Positions 26,376 to 35,339 of a DNA stretch of 64,000 nucleotides are shown here, one piece after another (position 1 is the first letter of the stretch; every line of letters begins with the position of its first letter). Position numbers and translations under genes: made by a program. A model generated the notes under the pieces. The model was not told where the DNA came from. It saw nothing but the letters and a program-made list of their open reading frames with translations, and did no database searches. The stretch is from the NCBI RefSeq assembly GCF_000455265.1, contig NZ_HG005139.1, forward strand, positions 1,930,376 to 1,994,375, written 5' to 3'. The DNA comes from Paenibacillus antibioticophila (GTDB taxonomy: Bacteria; Bacillota; Bacilli; Paenibacillales; Paenibacillaceae).

Positions 26376-26413
26376 AAATAAAAGCAAACCATTCCTTAGC
26401 GAAATGGTCTGCT
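26376..26413 (-). terminator. Terminator of the Tad-like operon
   Basis: On the minus strand AGCAGACCATT pairs with AATGGTTTGCT and is followed by TTTATTTTG. It lies 70 bp past the last gene. Confidence 0.85.
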
Positions 26414-26483
26414 CCAAGAATACTGCATGCCGCTGCCCCCCACTAGAGCACTACAGCACAACAGCAGGCGAACACGGGAGCCT

Positions 26484-27461
26484 TCAGCGGCAATTCCACT
26501 CATAGTATCCAGCCTCTGCGGCATCTCGTTTATGGGCATACACTTCCTCCGCTGCAAAAGGCAGATTGCAAATTCCCGATGAGACATAAGGAAGTCCTGA
26601 TACGGAATCCTTACCGGCCAGAAATCCCTTGGCTCTCACCACTCTCCCTCCCCCCAGGGCATAGTTGTTGAACCGGCTTACTCCTGCAGGAATCCCTTGG
26701 AGAAATACCAGCATGCCGGGTTCATCCAGCGTATTGCTCCAATCTTCCTGTGGAATTGTCGGCATCGTGAACAAGTAAGTCCATCCAAGCCGCCGCACGG
26801 CTGTATTGTGGCTTTCTATAGCTCGGGAAAGGTCCTGTTCAATGGAGCGCACAATCGTCGATCTTCGCAGCTGGTCGAATTTCTCTGGATCTGAGAGCAA
26901 ATTCGGAAGCAAGGTATCCGGAAGCTCCCCGCGCTTGCCTTGAATTTGCTCACCTGTCAGGTGGTCAATGACGGTAACCTGATCATCCAGTGTAAATGCG
27001 GCACTATAGCCTTGCTTGTCCTCATAGATAAACGGCTTCTTCGGCATCCATTGATGGGAGGACTGGATAACATGGCTCCCGTCCATTTTATCCGCAAGTT
27101 CATACATATAGTATCCGTCATAATCAATAACAACCACTGCCGGAATGTACAGCATGAATGCATTCATCGCCGCCGTATCGTCTGCAATGTCAAAATTATA
27201 GCCTAGAGAGCTCTGCAGCACGGATAGCGCCTCTTCTTTGTTTACCCTTGATTGCTTGTCCGAAGCATAGCCGTACTCGTCAGCCTGTAAATAGTTGCGA
27301 GTCAGAACAACTCCCGCATCCTGCACCGCTGTCCTTAGCGCTGTTGTATACTGAATTTCCAGCACTCGAGTCTGCCGGAGCTGTCCGGTGTCCCATCCCG
27401 CCATCACACAGAGCGGCAAGAGAATGATCACGAAGATCAATGACCAATCAGTAATCTTCAT
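26484..27461 (-). CDS. Membrane-anchored protein of the Tad-like operon, unknown function
   Basis: 325 residues, last gene of the operon. One N-terminal membrane helix (WSLIFVIILLPLCVMAGWD, residues 6-22) precedes a large polar domain (30-325), the topology of a minor pilin or a surface subunit. I recognise no enzymatic motif; a conserved-looking WTYLFTMPTIPQEDW lies in the middle and Cys residues occur near the end. GGAGGG stands before the ATG, inside the end of the upstream gene, and the two overlap by 14 bp. Co-expression with the ATPase and membrane platform suggests it is secreted or assembled by them. Confidence 0.8.
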   Translation of the reverse strand: MKITDWSLIFVIILLPLCVMAGWDTGQLRQTRVLEIQYTTALRTAVQDAGVVLTRNYLQADEYGYASDKQSRVNKEEALSVLQSSLGYNFDIADDTAAMNAFMLYIPAVVVIDYDGYYMYELADKMDGSHVIQSSHQWMPKKPFIYEDKQGYSAAFTLDDQVTVIDHLTGEQIQGKRGELPDTLLPNLLSDPEKFDQLRRSTIVRSIEQDLSRAIESHNTAVRRLGWTYLFTMPTIPQEDWSNTLDEPGMLVFLQGIPAGVSRFNNYALGGGRVVRAKGFLAGKDSVSGLPYVSSGICNLPFAAEEVYAHKRDAAEAGYYEWNCR

Positions 27462-28005
27462 TTAGGATCATCCCTCCGTATGTAAGTTTTCCGCTGCTCC
27501 CTTCTTTCCCGGTCAGCCCAACCAAGTACCCGGATAAAATCTCATAGGTCGATCGTGAGCGGGGAATAAGTGTCACCACCCAGAAGTCTCCCAGTTCCAT
27601 CATATACAGATTTCGGTCCAGACTCGCATTCCCGCCGGAGTCGTCAGGATATAACACCTGCATCACATCTTCAGTAAAGTAGGCATCATAGACCACCTTA
27701 AATTCATGTTGAAAGGTCGCTGCATCTGCAGGGTCACCGTATTCCGGATGGTATTTCTTGTGTCTATGCTCAAGCTCAATATCGAACACGACACCGCTGC
27801 GCGCAAGCTCCCCGCTGAAGTCCTCGACCATCTCTGGCGATACATACCCTTTATTTCTTACCGCATCGGTAAATTGCACCAGACTGTTATAAGCAGCAAG
27901 CATGCGCAAATCCTCTTCGCGCTGAGCTGTCTGCATGAACGGGAAAAACAGGATCAGCACAATGGCCAGCAATGCGGCAGTAATTGTTGATAGCGCATTC
28001 CCCAC
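27448..28005 (-). CDS. Pilin-like membrane protein of the Tad-like operon
   Basis: 185 residues with a short N-terminus and one hydrophobic helix (TITAALLAIVLILFFPFMQ, residues 7-25), then a polar domain. The helix at the extreme N-terminus, followed by an amphipathic region (REEDLRMLAAYNSLVQFTDAV), resembles TadE/TadF-like pseudopilins, but I see no standard prepilin cleavage site (G followed by hydrophobic plus Glu at position 5). The start is GTG 28005 behind a G-rich stretch. It overlaps the downstream gene by 14 bp and follows the next upstream gene by 10 bp. Confidence 0.78.
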   Translation of the reverse strand: MGNALSTITAALLAIVLILFFPFMQTAQREEDLRMLAAYNSLVQFTDAVRNKGYVSPEMVEDFSGELARSGVVFDIELEHRHKKYHPEYGDPADAATFQHEFKVVYDAYFTEDVMQVLYPDDSGGNASLDRNLYMMELGDFWVVTLIPRSRSTYEILSGYLVGLTGKEGSSGKLTYGGMILNEDY

Positions 28006-28015
28006 CTTCCTCCCC

Positions 28016-28462
28016 CTAATCTTTGTTAAATTGGATGGTTATCAGACCATCAGCTCTTCCCGTTGTTACCGAAGCCGTATAGGATGCTGACAAATCAATC
28101 ACACCAAGCAGGCTGCGAAGATCCTGATCGTATAATGCAGCGGGATCATTCAAATCCGGAAGAATCGGCTGGATGACCTCCCCCTCAACCACGATTTCGG
28201 CACCTTCGGCCGCCCAGCCGCGCATTCCGTACAAGACCTGCAATCCGCTGTATGCACCCGGACCCGGAATGCCCGACCCATCAATTCTAGGCAGCGCCTC
28301 TTTGCCATAGGCAACGGTGTGCTTCTGATTTTGAGTATAGGCTTCGGTATGTTTGAGAACAGCATCCTCCATTTGAGCCTGCTGCAGAACACCCCATAAT
28401 GCCATGAGGGCGATCGAGGCTCCGGTGCCTGCCCACAGCAATGCTTTAATCGGACTATTCAT
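28016..28462 (-). CDS. Small pilin-like membrane protein of the Tad-like operon
   Basis: 148 residues. Hydrophobic helix ALLWAGTGASIALMALWGVL at residues 7-26, then a polar segment (QMEDAVLKHTEAYTQNQK) and a small domain rich in Gly and Pro (RIDGSGIPGPGAYSGLQVLYG). I cannot assign a family. Size, single N-terminal helix and position agree with a minor pilin. AAGAGAAC lies 6 nt before the ATG. It is 12 bp downstream of the next pilin-like gene. Confidence 0.75.
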   Translation of the reverse strand: MNSPIKALLWAGTGASIALMALWGVLQQAQMEDAVLKHTEAYTQNQKHTVAYGKEALPRIDGSGIPGPGAYSGLQVLYGMRGWAAEGAEIVVEGEVIQPILPDLNDPAALYDQDLRSLLGVIDLSASYTASVTTGRADGLITIQFNKD

Positions 28463-28474
28463 AGCAAAGTTCTC

Positions 28475-28966
28475 TTACGGACTAACTGTAGTTTGCGTGA
28501 AGACCAGACCGCGCACAACATTGGAATTGTCTTTAATCACCTTGGCCTTGAACTTGCCGCTTGGATTCACGTATTCGTCAAGCTTCTCATTCCAGGTATT
28601 GCTGATATTGGCCCCGCTCGCCCCGATAACAGAGCCATACTGCTCATTCGTCAGAGTCCCTGTGATACGCAGCATATCCCCGTACCATTCACCGGCTGCA
28701 TTTTTACCCGTCTTTACCTGAATTCCAAACTCTACGCGATCCTTGAACTTTCGCAGCGCATTGGTGACCTGGGATCCGCTGACTGTGGTATCGTCATACA
28801 CCGTAAAGGAAGCTTGCGACAGCTCGGTTTGGATATCCGAGAAATTATTTTGCGCCGTTTTGGTAGCCTCCTGTGCGGATACAAATAAAATGACCACAAT
28901 CGTAATCAATGCGATTGTCAAAAAGATTCCTGCGGCTACTTTCAAAGCGGAAGACGCATTATTCAT
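28475..28966 (-). CDS. Probable major pilin-like protein of the Tad-like operon
   Basis: 163 residues, with MNNASSALKVAAGIFLTIALITIVVILFV at the start: a short polar leader, then one membrane helix and a coiled polar stretch (SAQEATKTAQNNFSDIQTELSQ). This layout is the most pilin-like in the operon, and its Shine-Dalgarno (AGGAGGT, 7 nt) is the strongest, which suits an abundant subunit. The domain after it has a WYGDMLRITGTLT segment. No type IV prepilin site is evident. A 45-bp gap separates it from the membrane platform gene and carries a fragment of repeat B. Confidence 0.8.
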   Translation of the reverse strand: MNNASSALKVAAGIFLTIALITIVVILFVSAQEATKTAQNNFSDIQTELSQASFTVYDDTTVSGSQVTNALRKFKDRVEFGIQVKTGKNAAGEWYGDMLRITGTLTNEQYGSVIGASGANISNTWNEKLDEYVNPSGKFKAKVIKDNSNVVRGLVFTQTTVSP

Positions 28967-28995
28967 AACTATTACCTCCTGTGAATAAGTAAATT

Positions 28996-29010
28996 GCTTT
29001 TTGAACTCAC
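28996..29010. repeat. Possible fragment of repeat family B
   Basis: GCTTTTTGAACTCAC matches the right arm of repeat B (ACTTTTTGAAC). It lies in the short gap between the membrane platform gene and the pilin-like gene. Only 11 bases match, so chance is possible. Confidence 0.35.
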
Positions 29011-29011
29011 A

Positions 29012-31090
29012 TTATAGGTGCTGAATTTGTTCAAAATAGATGTCCATCTGCCGGAAGCTCATCCAGATTAACGGGATGACCAAGTATCCGAATATCAGGG
29101 AATACATCGGTGCGAACCCGAAGATCCGCCCCAGCTCAGCCTTCGTATCCAGCGATTTTTCAAAATGAAGGCGTCTTTGTTCAAATTGAAAGGACATGTC
29201 GCTTTCCAGATCATCAAAGGCCGCGTGAATCGTTATTTTCTCATTGGCCAGGATCAGCTTGTCTACAAGCTGGCGAAATTCCTCCAGTCCGGCTTCTTCT
29301 TTTAGTTCCAGAAGAGCGGCTTCCGATCCATGCGAGAAATGCAGCAGGCATTTTTGCAGCGGCTGTCTGAAGATGACGGCATAGCTGTACATCCATTCCA
29401 AAATCTCTTCTACCGAAATCCTGTCTAATTCCCTCAAAATATAAATCATTGTCTGAAACTGATAGACTTCATTCTTTCTGTCCATCATCCTGATTCTTCG
29501 CTTTAGCAACAGCATCAAGTACGGCATGTAATAACCGGCCATACCGATTCCGGCCGCCGCCGGAAGCTCCCACCACTTAAAATACTCCCGATCAAGCCGG
29601 TTCAGCTTATCGATAATCCGGGCAGAAGCAGCCTCTGCCTCGAGCTCTGGTGCGGATCGCTTATGGCTCCTTTCTATTGCAGTTCTCATAATCTCGGCCT
29701 TTAACTGCTCCCTGTCCATCTCTGAACGAACGGCACTGGAGTGTAGAAGCTGCTTGTCCATGGCAACAGCTCTTTCAGCAGCCTCCCGATCCTGGGAGGA
29801 AAGCGAGCCGAAGAAGCTGTATCCGGGAGGAGGCTCATTCTCGATCCACTGCTTGCTTTTCCAGTGCATACTGAATGCTCCGCCCACTGCGAGCGCCGTG
29901 CACAGGATAAACAGCAAGATTCGGCGAAGCTGAAACAGCTCCAGGCTCTGTGAATGGTTGGTGTCCTTCAATAGCTGTTGGAGGTGAACCCGTGCTCGGG
30001 AGCCCGGGAGCGGGATAAAGCAAAGTGCGACTTTCCTGAACCCGCGAAGCCGGTAGAGCTTCGTCTCCCAGTTCAAGTTGTCTTCCCGGTGACGAGCAGC
30101 GTACTCTTCCTCGCCCTTCAGCTTCTGCAGCAGCAATGTACTCATCAATACGATGAGCAAAAGACCCGCCTTCACAAGAAGCCCTGGCTTGCTTAAGTAG
30201 AACTGCTCTGTTAAAGGAAAGCTGGAAATGGCCCAGCGTTCGACCAACCGGGTAAAGAATACCGGAAGCAGCGCGATGAAGCTTAGTCCTTTCAGCAGAT
30301 AATCCAGTCTTTTTCTGCGAAGCACATCCAGCTGAATTTCTCCGGTCAAATTGCCCAGTCCGCGCAAATAGAGCGATCCCTTTCCCTTGTTCTGATCCCC
30401 GAACTCCATGATTAACTGGGATATTCCGGCGAATGCCTTCAGAAAGCGATTAGGAGCGGTCTCATAATAATGCTCCAATGCTTCTGCAGGCTTGCTGTCC
30501 GTAAGCGCATCATGAATGAATCTTGCATGGCGGCGGATCGGTTCAGCGGCATCTTCCCCCGCTTCTTCAACTGCGTCCGCTGCCATACCATGACGTTGAT
30601 AAGCATGTCTCACACCCGACAAAAGAGAGAGCATGCCCTCCAGCAGCATGACCTCCATCCGATTCACCTTCAGTTCCAGCAGCAGGCCTTGAATGACCGC
30701 GCCGACGATGATCGAGGTAAGGGCGAAGATTACGTCGGGGTTCATGACCAATAGGCCAACTAATATTGCCGCATTTATTCCAGCCAGCACATAGAGCATT
30801 TGCATGCTCTGAATCCGGAGTGTTCGTTCCTCATACATTTGCATTACCGACATTCTTGCACGTACCTTCATCAGCAAGTAGCGCATCCACGCCATCCTTA
30901 CGGCAAGCGAATAAGATCTCAGCAGGAATTGCTGCCAGAGCCCTTTATAGCCTGCTTGGGACTGCATTTCTTCACTTGATCCCGCAGTAACAGCTTCCAT
31001 CCTTCCCTTGCGCCGGCCAAGCATCATAAGAAGCAGGAAGAGGACGAGGGAACCGCCGGCCGTCAGCCAAAGCAGGGCTCTAAGCTCCAA
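29012..31090 (-). CDS. TadB/TadC-like inner-membrane platform protein, double length
   Basis: 692 residues from TTG 31090, which I choose because GGAGG lies 7 nt before it within the end of the upstream gene (11-bp overlap). Two GspF-like halves appear in tandem. The first has helices near 5-25 and 105-150, a cytoplasmic helical region, then a helix pair near 280-330. The second has a helix near 390-410, another near 510-530, and a final one near 660-685. In Tad systems TadB and TadC are separate proteins of about 300 residues, so this looks like a TadB-TadC fusion. It would couple the CpaF-like ATPase to pilin assembly. The family call is from topology and context. Confidence 0.78.
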   Translation of the reverse strand: MELRALLWLTAGGSLVLFLLLMMLGRRKGRMEAVTAGSSEEMQSQAGYKGLWQQFLLRSYSLAVRMAWMRYLLMKVRARMSVMQMYEERTLRIQSMQMLYVLAGINAAILVGLLVMNPDVIFALTSIIVGAVIQGLLLELKVNRMEVMLLEGMLSLLSGVRHAYQRHGMAADAVEEAGEDAAEPIRRHARFIHDALTDSKPAEALEHYYETAPNRFLKAFAGISQLIMEFGDQNKGKGSLYLRGLGNLTGEIQLDVLRRKRLDYLLKGLSFIALLPVFFTRLVERWAISSFPLTEQFYLSKPGLLVKAGLLLIVLMSTLLLQKLKGEEEYAARHREDNLNWETKLYRLRGFRKVALCFIPLPGSRARVHLQQLLKDTNHSQSLELFQLRRILLFILCTALAVGGAFSMHWKSKQWIENEPPPGYSFFGSLSSQDREAAERAVAMDKQLLHSSAVRSEMDREQLKAEIMRTAIERSHKRSAPELEAEAASARIIDKLNRLDREYFKWWELPAAAGIGMAGYYMPYLMLLLKRRIRMMDRKNEVYQFQTMIYILRELDRISVEEILEWMYSYAVIFRQPLQKCLLHFSHGSEAALLELKEEAGLEEFRQLVDKLILANEKITIHAAFDDLESDMSFQFEQRRLHFEKSLDTKAELGRIFGFAPMYSLIFGYLVIPLIWMSFRQMDIYFEQIQHL

Positions 31091-32918
31091 TATTCTCCCT
31101 CCAGACCTCATCGGTAAAATCCAGAAATGAGACAGCATCCTGACTTTGCATGGACTTTGCCATTTCTGTACGGCTAATCAAGGATAATGGCTCGACAGCT
31201 ACATAAGCCCCATCTCTGTATTCCACAATCGTCCGCTCATTGTAGCTCTTTCTCCTTCCGAGGAACCCTCTGCCTGTCTCCTCGTCGCCGGCCTCTCTGC
31301 AGCATTCGGTAATCCGCTCAATATACCGATTTCCCTGGGCATCCTTGCACAGGTGAATATCAAAATCGATGACATCGGCTACCTGTTGTTCAGCAATAGT
31401 CTCATCACGGAAAACACCGCTTTTCAGCAAAGAATTGCGTAAGGACTCGATGAGATTGCGGAAGGTTTTGGCGTGATGCGTAAATACGGTAAACAAGCTT
31501 GCCACTTGTGCTGTCTGAATCATCCAGGAGGCGACCTCATCGGTTGCCACCTCACCGAGGATATGTACTGTCCCGTCCGTCTTCTTCTGTAGATCCAGTC
31601 CGGCTTGTCCTGAGACTGTATTTGTCTCTTTAAAGCTGAGAATATTCCGCGAAGAATAGATTCGCCGCAAATTCAACTCGAAGGACATCTCCTGAACCCG
31701 CAACGTATAGGTCGGATCGATATGTCTCACCAAAGCCATTAGCAGAGTTGTCTTGCCGGAGCCCTGCGCTCCGGTAATTGCCGTAATTCTTCCGCCCTTC
31801 ATCAAATATTTCAGTAATGTAATGGGAAGGACGGCGTTTCTGCCCAGAATCAAGTCCGGCAATGTGGCATTTTGAATATCAAATTTCCGGATAAAGAATG
31901 CCCAGGTCTCGGCAAATGGCGGCCGCACCACAACAACACGGGAACCGTCCTTCATTTCATTGACCTTATAGCCATTCGCTTCCGACAATTGTCCAGGCAA
32001 ATTGTACTTATAAATGTTTTGACACACACGCTTTAATTCAGCCTCACTGCCAAAGGTCAGGAATGACAGCCGGATACTTTTCCCCTTATAAAAAATCCAA
32101 ACACTGTCCCAAGCCGAAGTTACCGGCAACCCGTCCCCATCAAGCCCCTTCCCTTTGTCAGGGGGATCCGATTGATCCAAAATATTTCTTAGCGCAGCAC
32201 CGGTTACTCCGCTCACCCCGCCGCTCACGCCATCAATCCGCTGCTCCCGAATGGCATCAATGACGGAATAACCTTTATACATTTGATAAATCCGCTGAAC
32301 GACCAGCTCCAGCTTCTCTTCAAATAACAACCGCCGGCCTTCCCGGTAATAAATGTCGCAGATGTCATCCGCATTGATCTCATAATATCCGCCCAGTTCT
32401 CCATCAGTAGGATGTCTCAGCCTGTCCAGCTCATATTCTTCCATTAATGCTGTGAGAGCCCCGTCACCATTCCTCAGCGCATACAGATAAAGTAGGATCT
32501 CGAACTGATCCTGGGCGCTTAATCGCTCACGCTCTTCAAAGGGAATAATCCGGTCAATATTATCCGGTTGAACCCCATAGCCATTAAGCAGTAAATCTTT
32601 TATAAATGACTTAACGTAGGCCTTGTCCTGCACATCGCCAAATGCGGCTCCTCTAAGCGCCTGTCTCAGCTCTGTCCGCACCCTCACCCTTCGTGCCCAG
32701 GCCTCTTCGTTCAAGCTCCATTCGCGCTCGGGGTTTCGGCTTAATTCATGGAGCTCCCGCTTTACGTATTTAATGAGCTCAGGAATTGCATAAGGATCAT
32801 GGACAGGCAAGATACTTGCCGAGGCCGAATTGTGTGTGCGTATTTTAAACCACAAAAAGGCAAGCATTACGGTAATGATCGAGACCAGGATGAATGTATT
32901 CCACCCATGAGAGTTCAT
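31080..32918 (-). CDS. TadA/CpaF-type secretion ATPase with N-terminal membrane helix
   Basis: 612 residues. A membrane helix lies at residues 8-25 (TFILVSIITVMLAFLWF), unusual for this normally soluble family. The ATPase domain shows the Walker A motif TGAQGSGKTTLL (Lys389), an acidic segment RVQEMSFELNLR, and HILGEVATDEVASW in place of the Walker B region (ILGE instead of the usual GEMR/GEVR), then HHAKTFRNLIESLRN (His box). The N-terminal half resembles the CpaF N-domain. It would power pilin assembly or secretion by the downstream platform. It is 3 bp after the preceding gene and overlaps the next one by 11 bp. Confidence 0.88.
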   Translation of the reverse strand: MNSHGWNTFILVSIITVMLAFLWFKIRTHNSASASILPVHDPYAIPELIKYVKRELHELSRNPEREWSLNEEAWARRVRVRTELRQALRGAAFGDVQDKAYVKSFIKDLLLNGYGVQPDNIDRIIPFEERERLSAQDQFEILLYLYALRNGDGALTALMEEYELDRLRHPTDGELGGYYEINADDICDIYYREGRRLLFEEKLELVVQRIYQMYKGYSVIDAIREQRIDGVSGGVSGVTGAALRNILDQSDPPDKGKGLDGDGLPVTSAWDSVWIFYKGKSIRLSFLTFGSEAELKRVCQNIYKYNLPGQLSEANGYKVNEMKDGSRVVVVRPPFAETWAFFIRKFDIQNATLPDLILGRNAVLPITLLKYLMKGGRITAITGAQGSGKTTLLMALVRHIDPTYTLRVQEMSFELNLRRIYSSRNILSFKETNTVSGQAGLDLQKKTDGTVHILGEVATDEVASWMIQTAQVASLFTVFTHHAKTFRNLIESLRNSLLKSGVFRDETIAEQQVADVIDFDIHLCKDAQGNRYIERITECCREAGDEETGRGFLGRRKSYNERTIVEYRDGAYVAVEPLSLISRTEMAKSMQSQDAVSFLDFTDEVWRENIGA

Positions 32919-32921
32919 CCA

Positions 32922-33725
32922 TCATCTCTCCTCTCCGCCAACGGCTGACAGTGTCCTGCCCATCGGTATTTGCTGCATAATCTGCTCCGACAATCTCTCC
33001 AGGCCGGAGAAGAACGGACCTGATGTCCTTTTGCCAAGCGGTTCGGAGGTGTAATAGTACATGAACCTCAATAAGTCCCGATGATTGACCGCATCCCGGA
33101 AAGCAGTACAATAATCCAGTGCGATGACCGGAACGCGGGCTTTATACCGGCGCCGGATGTTGTTCACGGTCCAGCGGGAGTTCCTGTCAAAGTCTCTCAA
33201 CACCAATACCTCACATGATGACCGAATGTCAGATCGATCTGCTCTGTCCTTTTCCTCAAAAAATCTTTCCAGCAGCATTCGATTTTGTGACAATACAGCA
33301 ACTCGGGGCTCAGAATGGGGCAAGGTCTGAACCTCGCTGGAATATGTAATTGTGAGCTCATAAATCTGCTCGGCTAAACGATAAAGTCCAGCAGCGGGTA
33401 TCTTGCCATGAACAAATCCGGAGACGACGTCCAGTTGCTCCGCGATCAAGGAGTAGGTATAATCCCTGAAGTTAACCGCAGACAGCCTTTGATTAGCCTG
33501 TAATCTGAGCAACGACTCAATACCATGCTCGCGAACCTGGAACCCCGAGGAATCCTGCAAGCCATCGACAAGAAGCTTCAGGCCAGACTCCAAGCCTTCC
33601 CCCACTTTATGCTCATTGAGCAGCAGGACCTTTCCGGGCCGTTTTAATCCATGGTAGACAGCAATGGCAGCAGCGATATCAGCAGCCCCGCCATCTCCGT
33701 AATCCCAAAATAAAATCCGGCTCAT
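32922..33725 (-). CDS. Degenerate P-loop-like protein of the Tad-like operon
   Basis: 267 residues with a Rossmann-like start, RILFWDYGDGGAADIAAAIAVYHGLKRPGKVLLLNE. The layout (strand, glycine loop, helix, strand) is that of MinD/CpaE (TadZ), but the Walker lysine and threonine are missing, so ATP binding is doubtful. Later, EVLVLRDFD and VPVIALDYC look like further core strands. It overlaps the upstream gene by 4 bp (ATGA). In Tad systems TadZ localises the machine; a scaffolding role is inferred only. Confidence 0.72.
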   Translation of the reverse strand: MSRILFWDYGDGGAADIAAAIAVYHGLKRPGKVLLLNEHKVGEGLESGLKLLVDGLQDSSGFQVREHGIESLLRLQANQRLSAVNFRDYTYSLIAEQLDVVSGFVHGKIPAAGLYRLAEQIYELTITYSSEVQTLPHSEPRVAVLSQNRMLLERFFEEKDRADRSDIRSSCEVLVLRDFDRNSRWTVNNIRRRYKARVPVIALDYCTAFRDAVNHRDLLRFMYYYTSEPLGKRTSGPFFSGLERLSEQIMQQIPMGRTLSAVGGEER

Positions 33726-34399
33726 GCGCCTCTCCTTTCTGCATGACGAAATACACCCCTCACCTCAGTGCGCGTCCAGCCCGTAAGCTCCCTTACCAGG
33801 TCTATCAAAGCTTGCTTGTAGGCTCTGGTTATTCGTTTCATCCGAATCATGCCAGTATGCTCATTGGAGAAGCGAATCTCTTCATTTCCTTCATTCCACG
33901 GAATCGAGATCATCTTCTCCTTCCAGACCAGCGGCAGCTCGGTAAGCAAGTCAAGTGCATAATCGTGATTCCTGATGGCATCCAATGCCCTGATGAGGAC
34001 TGGCTGAATCTCCCTTCCATGAAACTGCGGATATTGCTTACAGATATTATGGAGCCATTCTTTACTTCGACCTAACTCACAGTGATCAGACGTACTTACC
34101 CAGACCAGTCTATCTTCGCCTTCTAATTGCATATCGATAGATTCACGGGCAGTTCCTATGTCATACAGACAATAGTTATACTCTGCTAATTCTGCGTCCT
34201 CCGTTGACCAGGTAATATCAAATCCGTTGTACTCTGTTACTGCCAGCTCTTCTATCCCTGTTTTGATCAAATAACGGTACGAATGTCCGTCTGTCCAATC
34301 CACCAGCAGCACTTTGCTTCCGCCAAGCGCCATCATTTTGCAGGTATACAGCAAAAGATCCCGCTTATCGCATCCACCCATAAACAGCCATTGCTTCAA
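33722..34399 (-). CDS. Second degenerate MinD-like protein of the Tad-like operon
   Basis: 225 residues starting KQWLFMGGCDKRDLLLYTCKMMALGGSKVLLVDWTDG. As in its neighbour, the arrangement of first strand, glycine-containing loop, helix and KVLLVD strand is MinD-like. The loop lacks GKT and so is not a functional Walker A. YNYCLYDIGTA recalls the YDYVIIDTGG strand of ParA/MinD. It may be paralogous to the 267-residue protein. It is 31 bp downstream of the CpaB-like gene and overlaps the next gene by 4 bp. Confidence 0.72.
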   Translation of the reverse strand: MKQWLFMGGCDKRDLLLYTCKMMALGGSKVLLVDWTDGHSYRYLIKTGIEELAVTEYNGFDITWSTEDAELAEYNYCLYDIGTARESIDMQLEGEDRLVWVSTSDHCELGRSKEWLHNICKQYPQFHGREIQPVLIRALDAIRNHDYALDLLTELPLVWKEKMISIPWNEGNEEIRFSNEHTGMIRMKRITRAYKQALIDLVRELTGWTRTEVRGVFRHAERRGA

Positions 34400-34430
34400 T
34401 TCATTCGCTCCTCTCCCCGCAAGATGTGCA

Positions 34431-35339
34431 TCAATCGGACGAGCCCATCACAAATTGGGCTTCATTGTCGGAAATCCTTCGTTGACCGGATGCTGAACTT
34501 AAGCCAGCTGCATAGGCCGCGGATGACTGTCCGTCCATAACGGCTAATTCTCCATCCAGTCTTGCCCGGGCGGAAGCCGCCAGCTCAAGCTCAGCTTGCT
34601 TTACAATATTAGGATCCTTCTTCATCAATTGAAGAACGGCTTCATTAGCCGGATAGGTTGGGATGGCCTCAGCCTGAATGCCCGGTTCCACATAAAGCAA
34701 TGCATAAATAGAAGCTTTATGAAGATACGCATCGACGATGGCACTGGAAAGGGACAACAGTTCCTTCTCATCCAAAGTCATGGTCACAACTCCATCCTGG
34801 TCACGAAGCTCGCTGATCTTCTTTTTCGAAAGCAATATGTAATCCTGGCCGGTCGGAAACTGAATACGCACATCGACCATACTTCCATTGCCGGCAGCTT
34901 CAGGAAGCTGAATAAAGCCCATCTCCCGGTATCTCAAATCATGAGAGAGCGGTTCATTCTCCCAGAGCAGGTTTTCCGTCAGCGGCATGTTCGCTTGAAG
35001 AGACAGCTTGGCGACACGGCCAACAATATCCTCGGAAGAGGTAAGTAACTGGTCCGGAATCCGATCCTTGGGCAGCTCTTGCTGCGTCAAGTCTTCGAGC
35101 GTAATCATTTGACCGGTCTCCAGCGGTTTTGAAGGAACCCACACTTTTACGGTGCTGTGCTCCACAGCTTCCTTCAGCGCAGATAGCTCCTGATTCCATT
35201 TCACCTCGGCAGCTTGCCGTGCTTCCCTTACCTGCTGCGCATATGCCAGCCATAATGAACCCGCAATAAGAGCAGACAGTATGAAGCCTGCGCCTGCCGC
35301 AAAAAGCAGATGGCGCGTCTTTCGTCTCAGCTTAAACAT
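34431..35339 (-). CDS. CpaB/RcpC-like SAF-domain protein
   Basis: 302 residues: basic N-terminus, membrane helix at about 12-32 (LLFAAGAGFILSALIAGSLWLAYA), then a SAF domain (residues 62-130: VWVPSKPLETGQMITLEDL, IVGRVAKLSLQANMPL), the arrangement of Flp-pilus assembly protein CpaB. The rest (GSMVDVRIQFPTGQDYILLSKKK) also fits CpaB. The C-terminal 60 residues are Ala/Ser-rich. In Gram-negative bacteria CpaB works with the outer-membrane secretin. None is expected here, so its role must differ. Its start overlaps the kinase stop by 1 bp. Confidence 0.85.
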   Translation of the reverse strand: MFKLRRKTRHLLFAAGAGFILSALIAGSLWLAYAQQVREARQAAEVKWNQELSALKEAVEHSTVKVWVPSKPLETGQMITLEDLTQQELPKDRIPDQLLTSSEDIVGRVAKLSLQANMPLTENLLWENEPLSHDLRYREMGFIQLPEAAGNGSMVDVRIQFPTGQDYILLSKKKISELRDQDGVVTMTLDEKELLSLSSAIVDAYLHKASIYALLYVEPGIQAEAIPTYPANEAVLQLMKKDPNIVKQAELELAASARARLDGELAVMDGQSSAAYAAGLSSASGQRRISDNEAQFVMGSSD

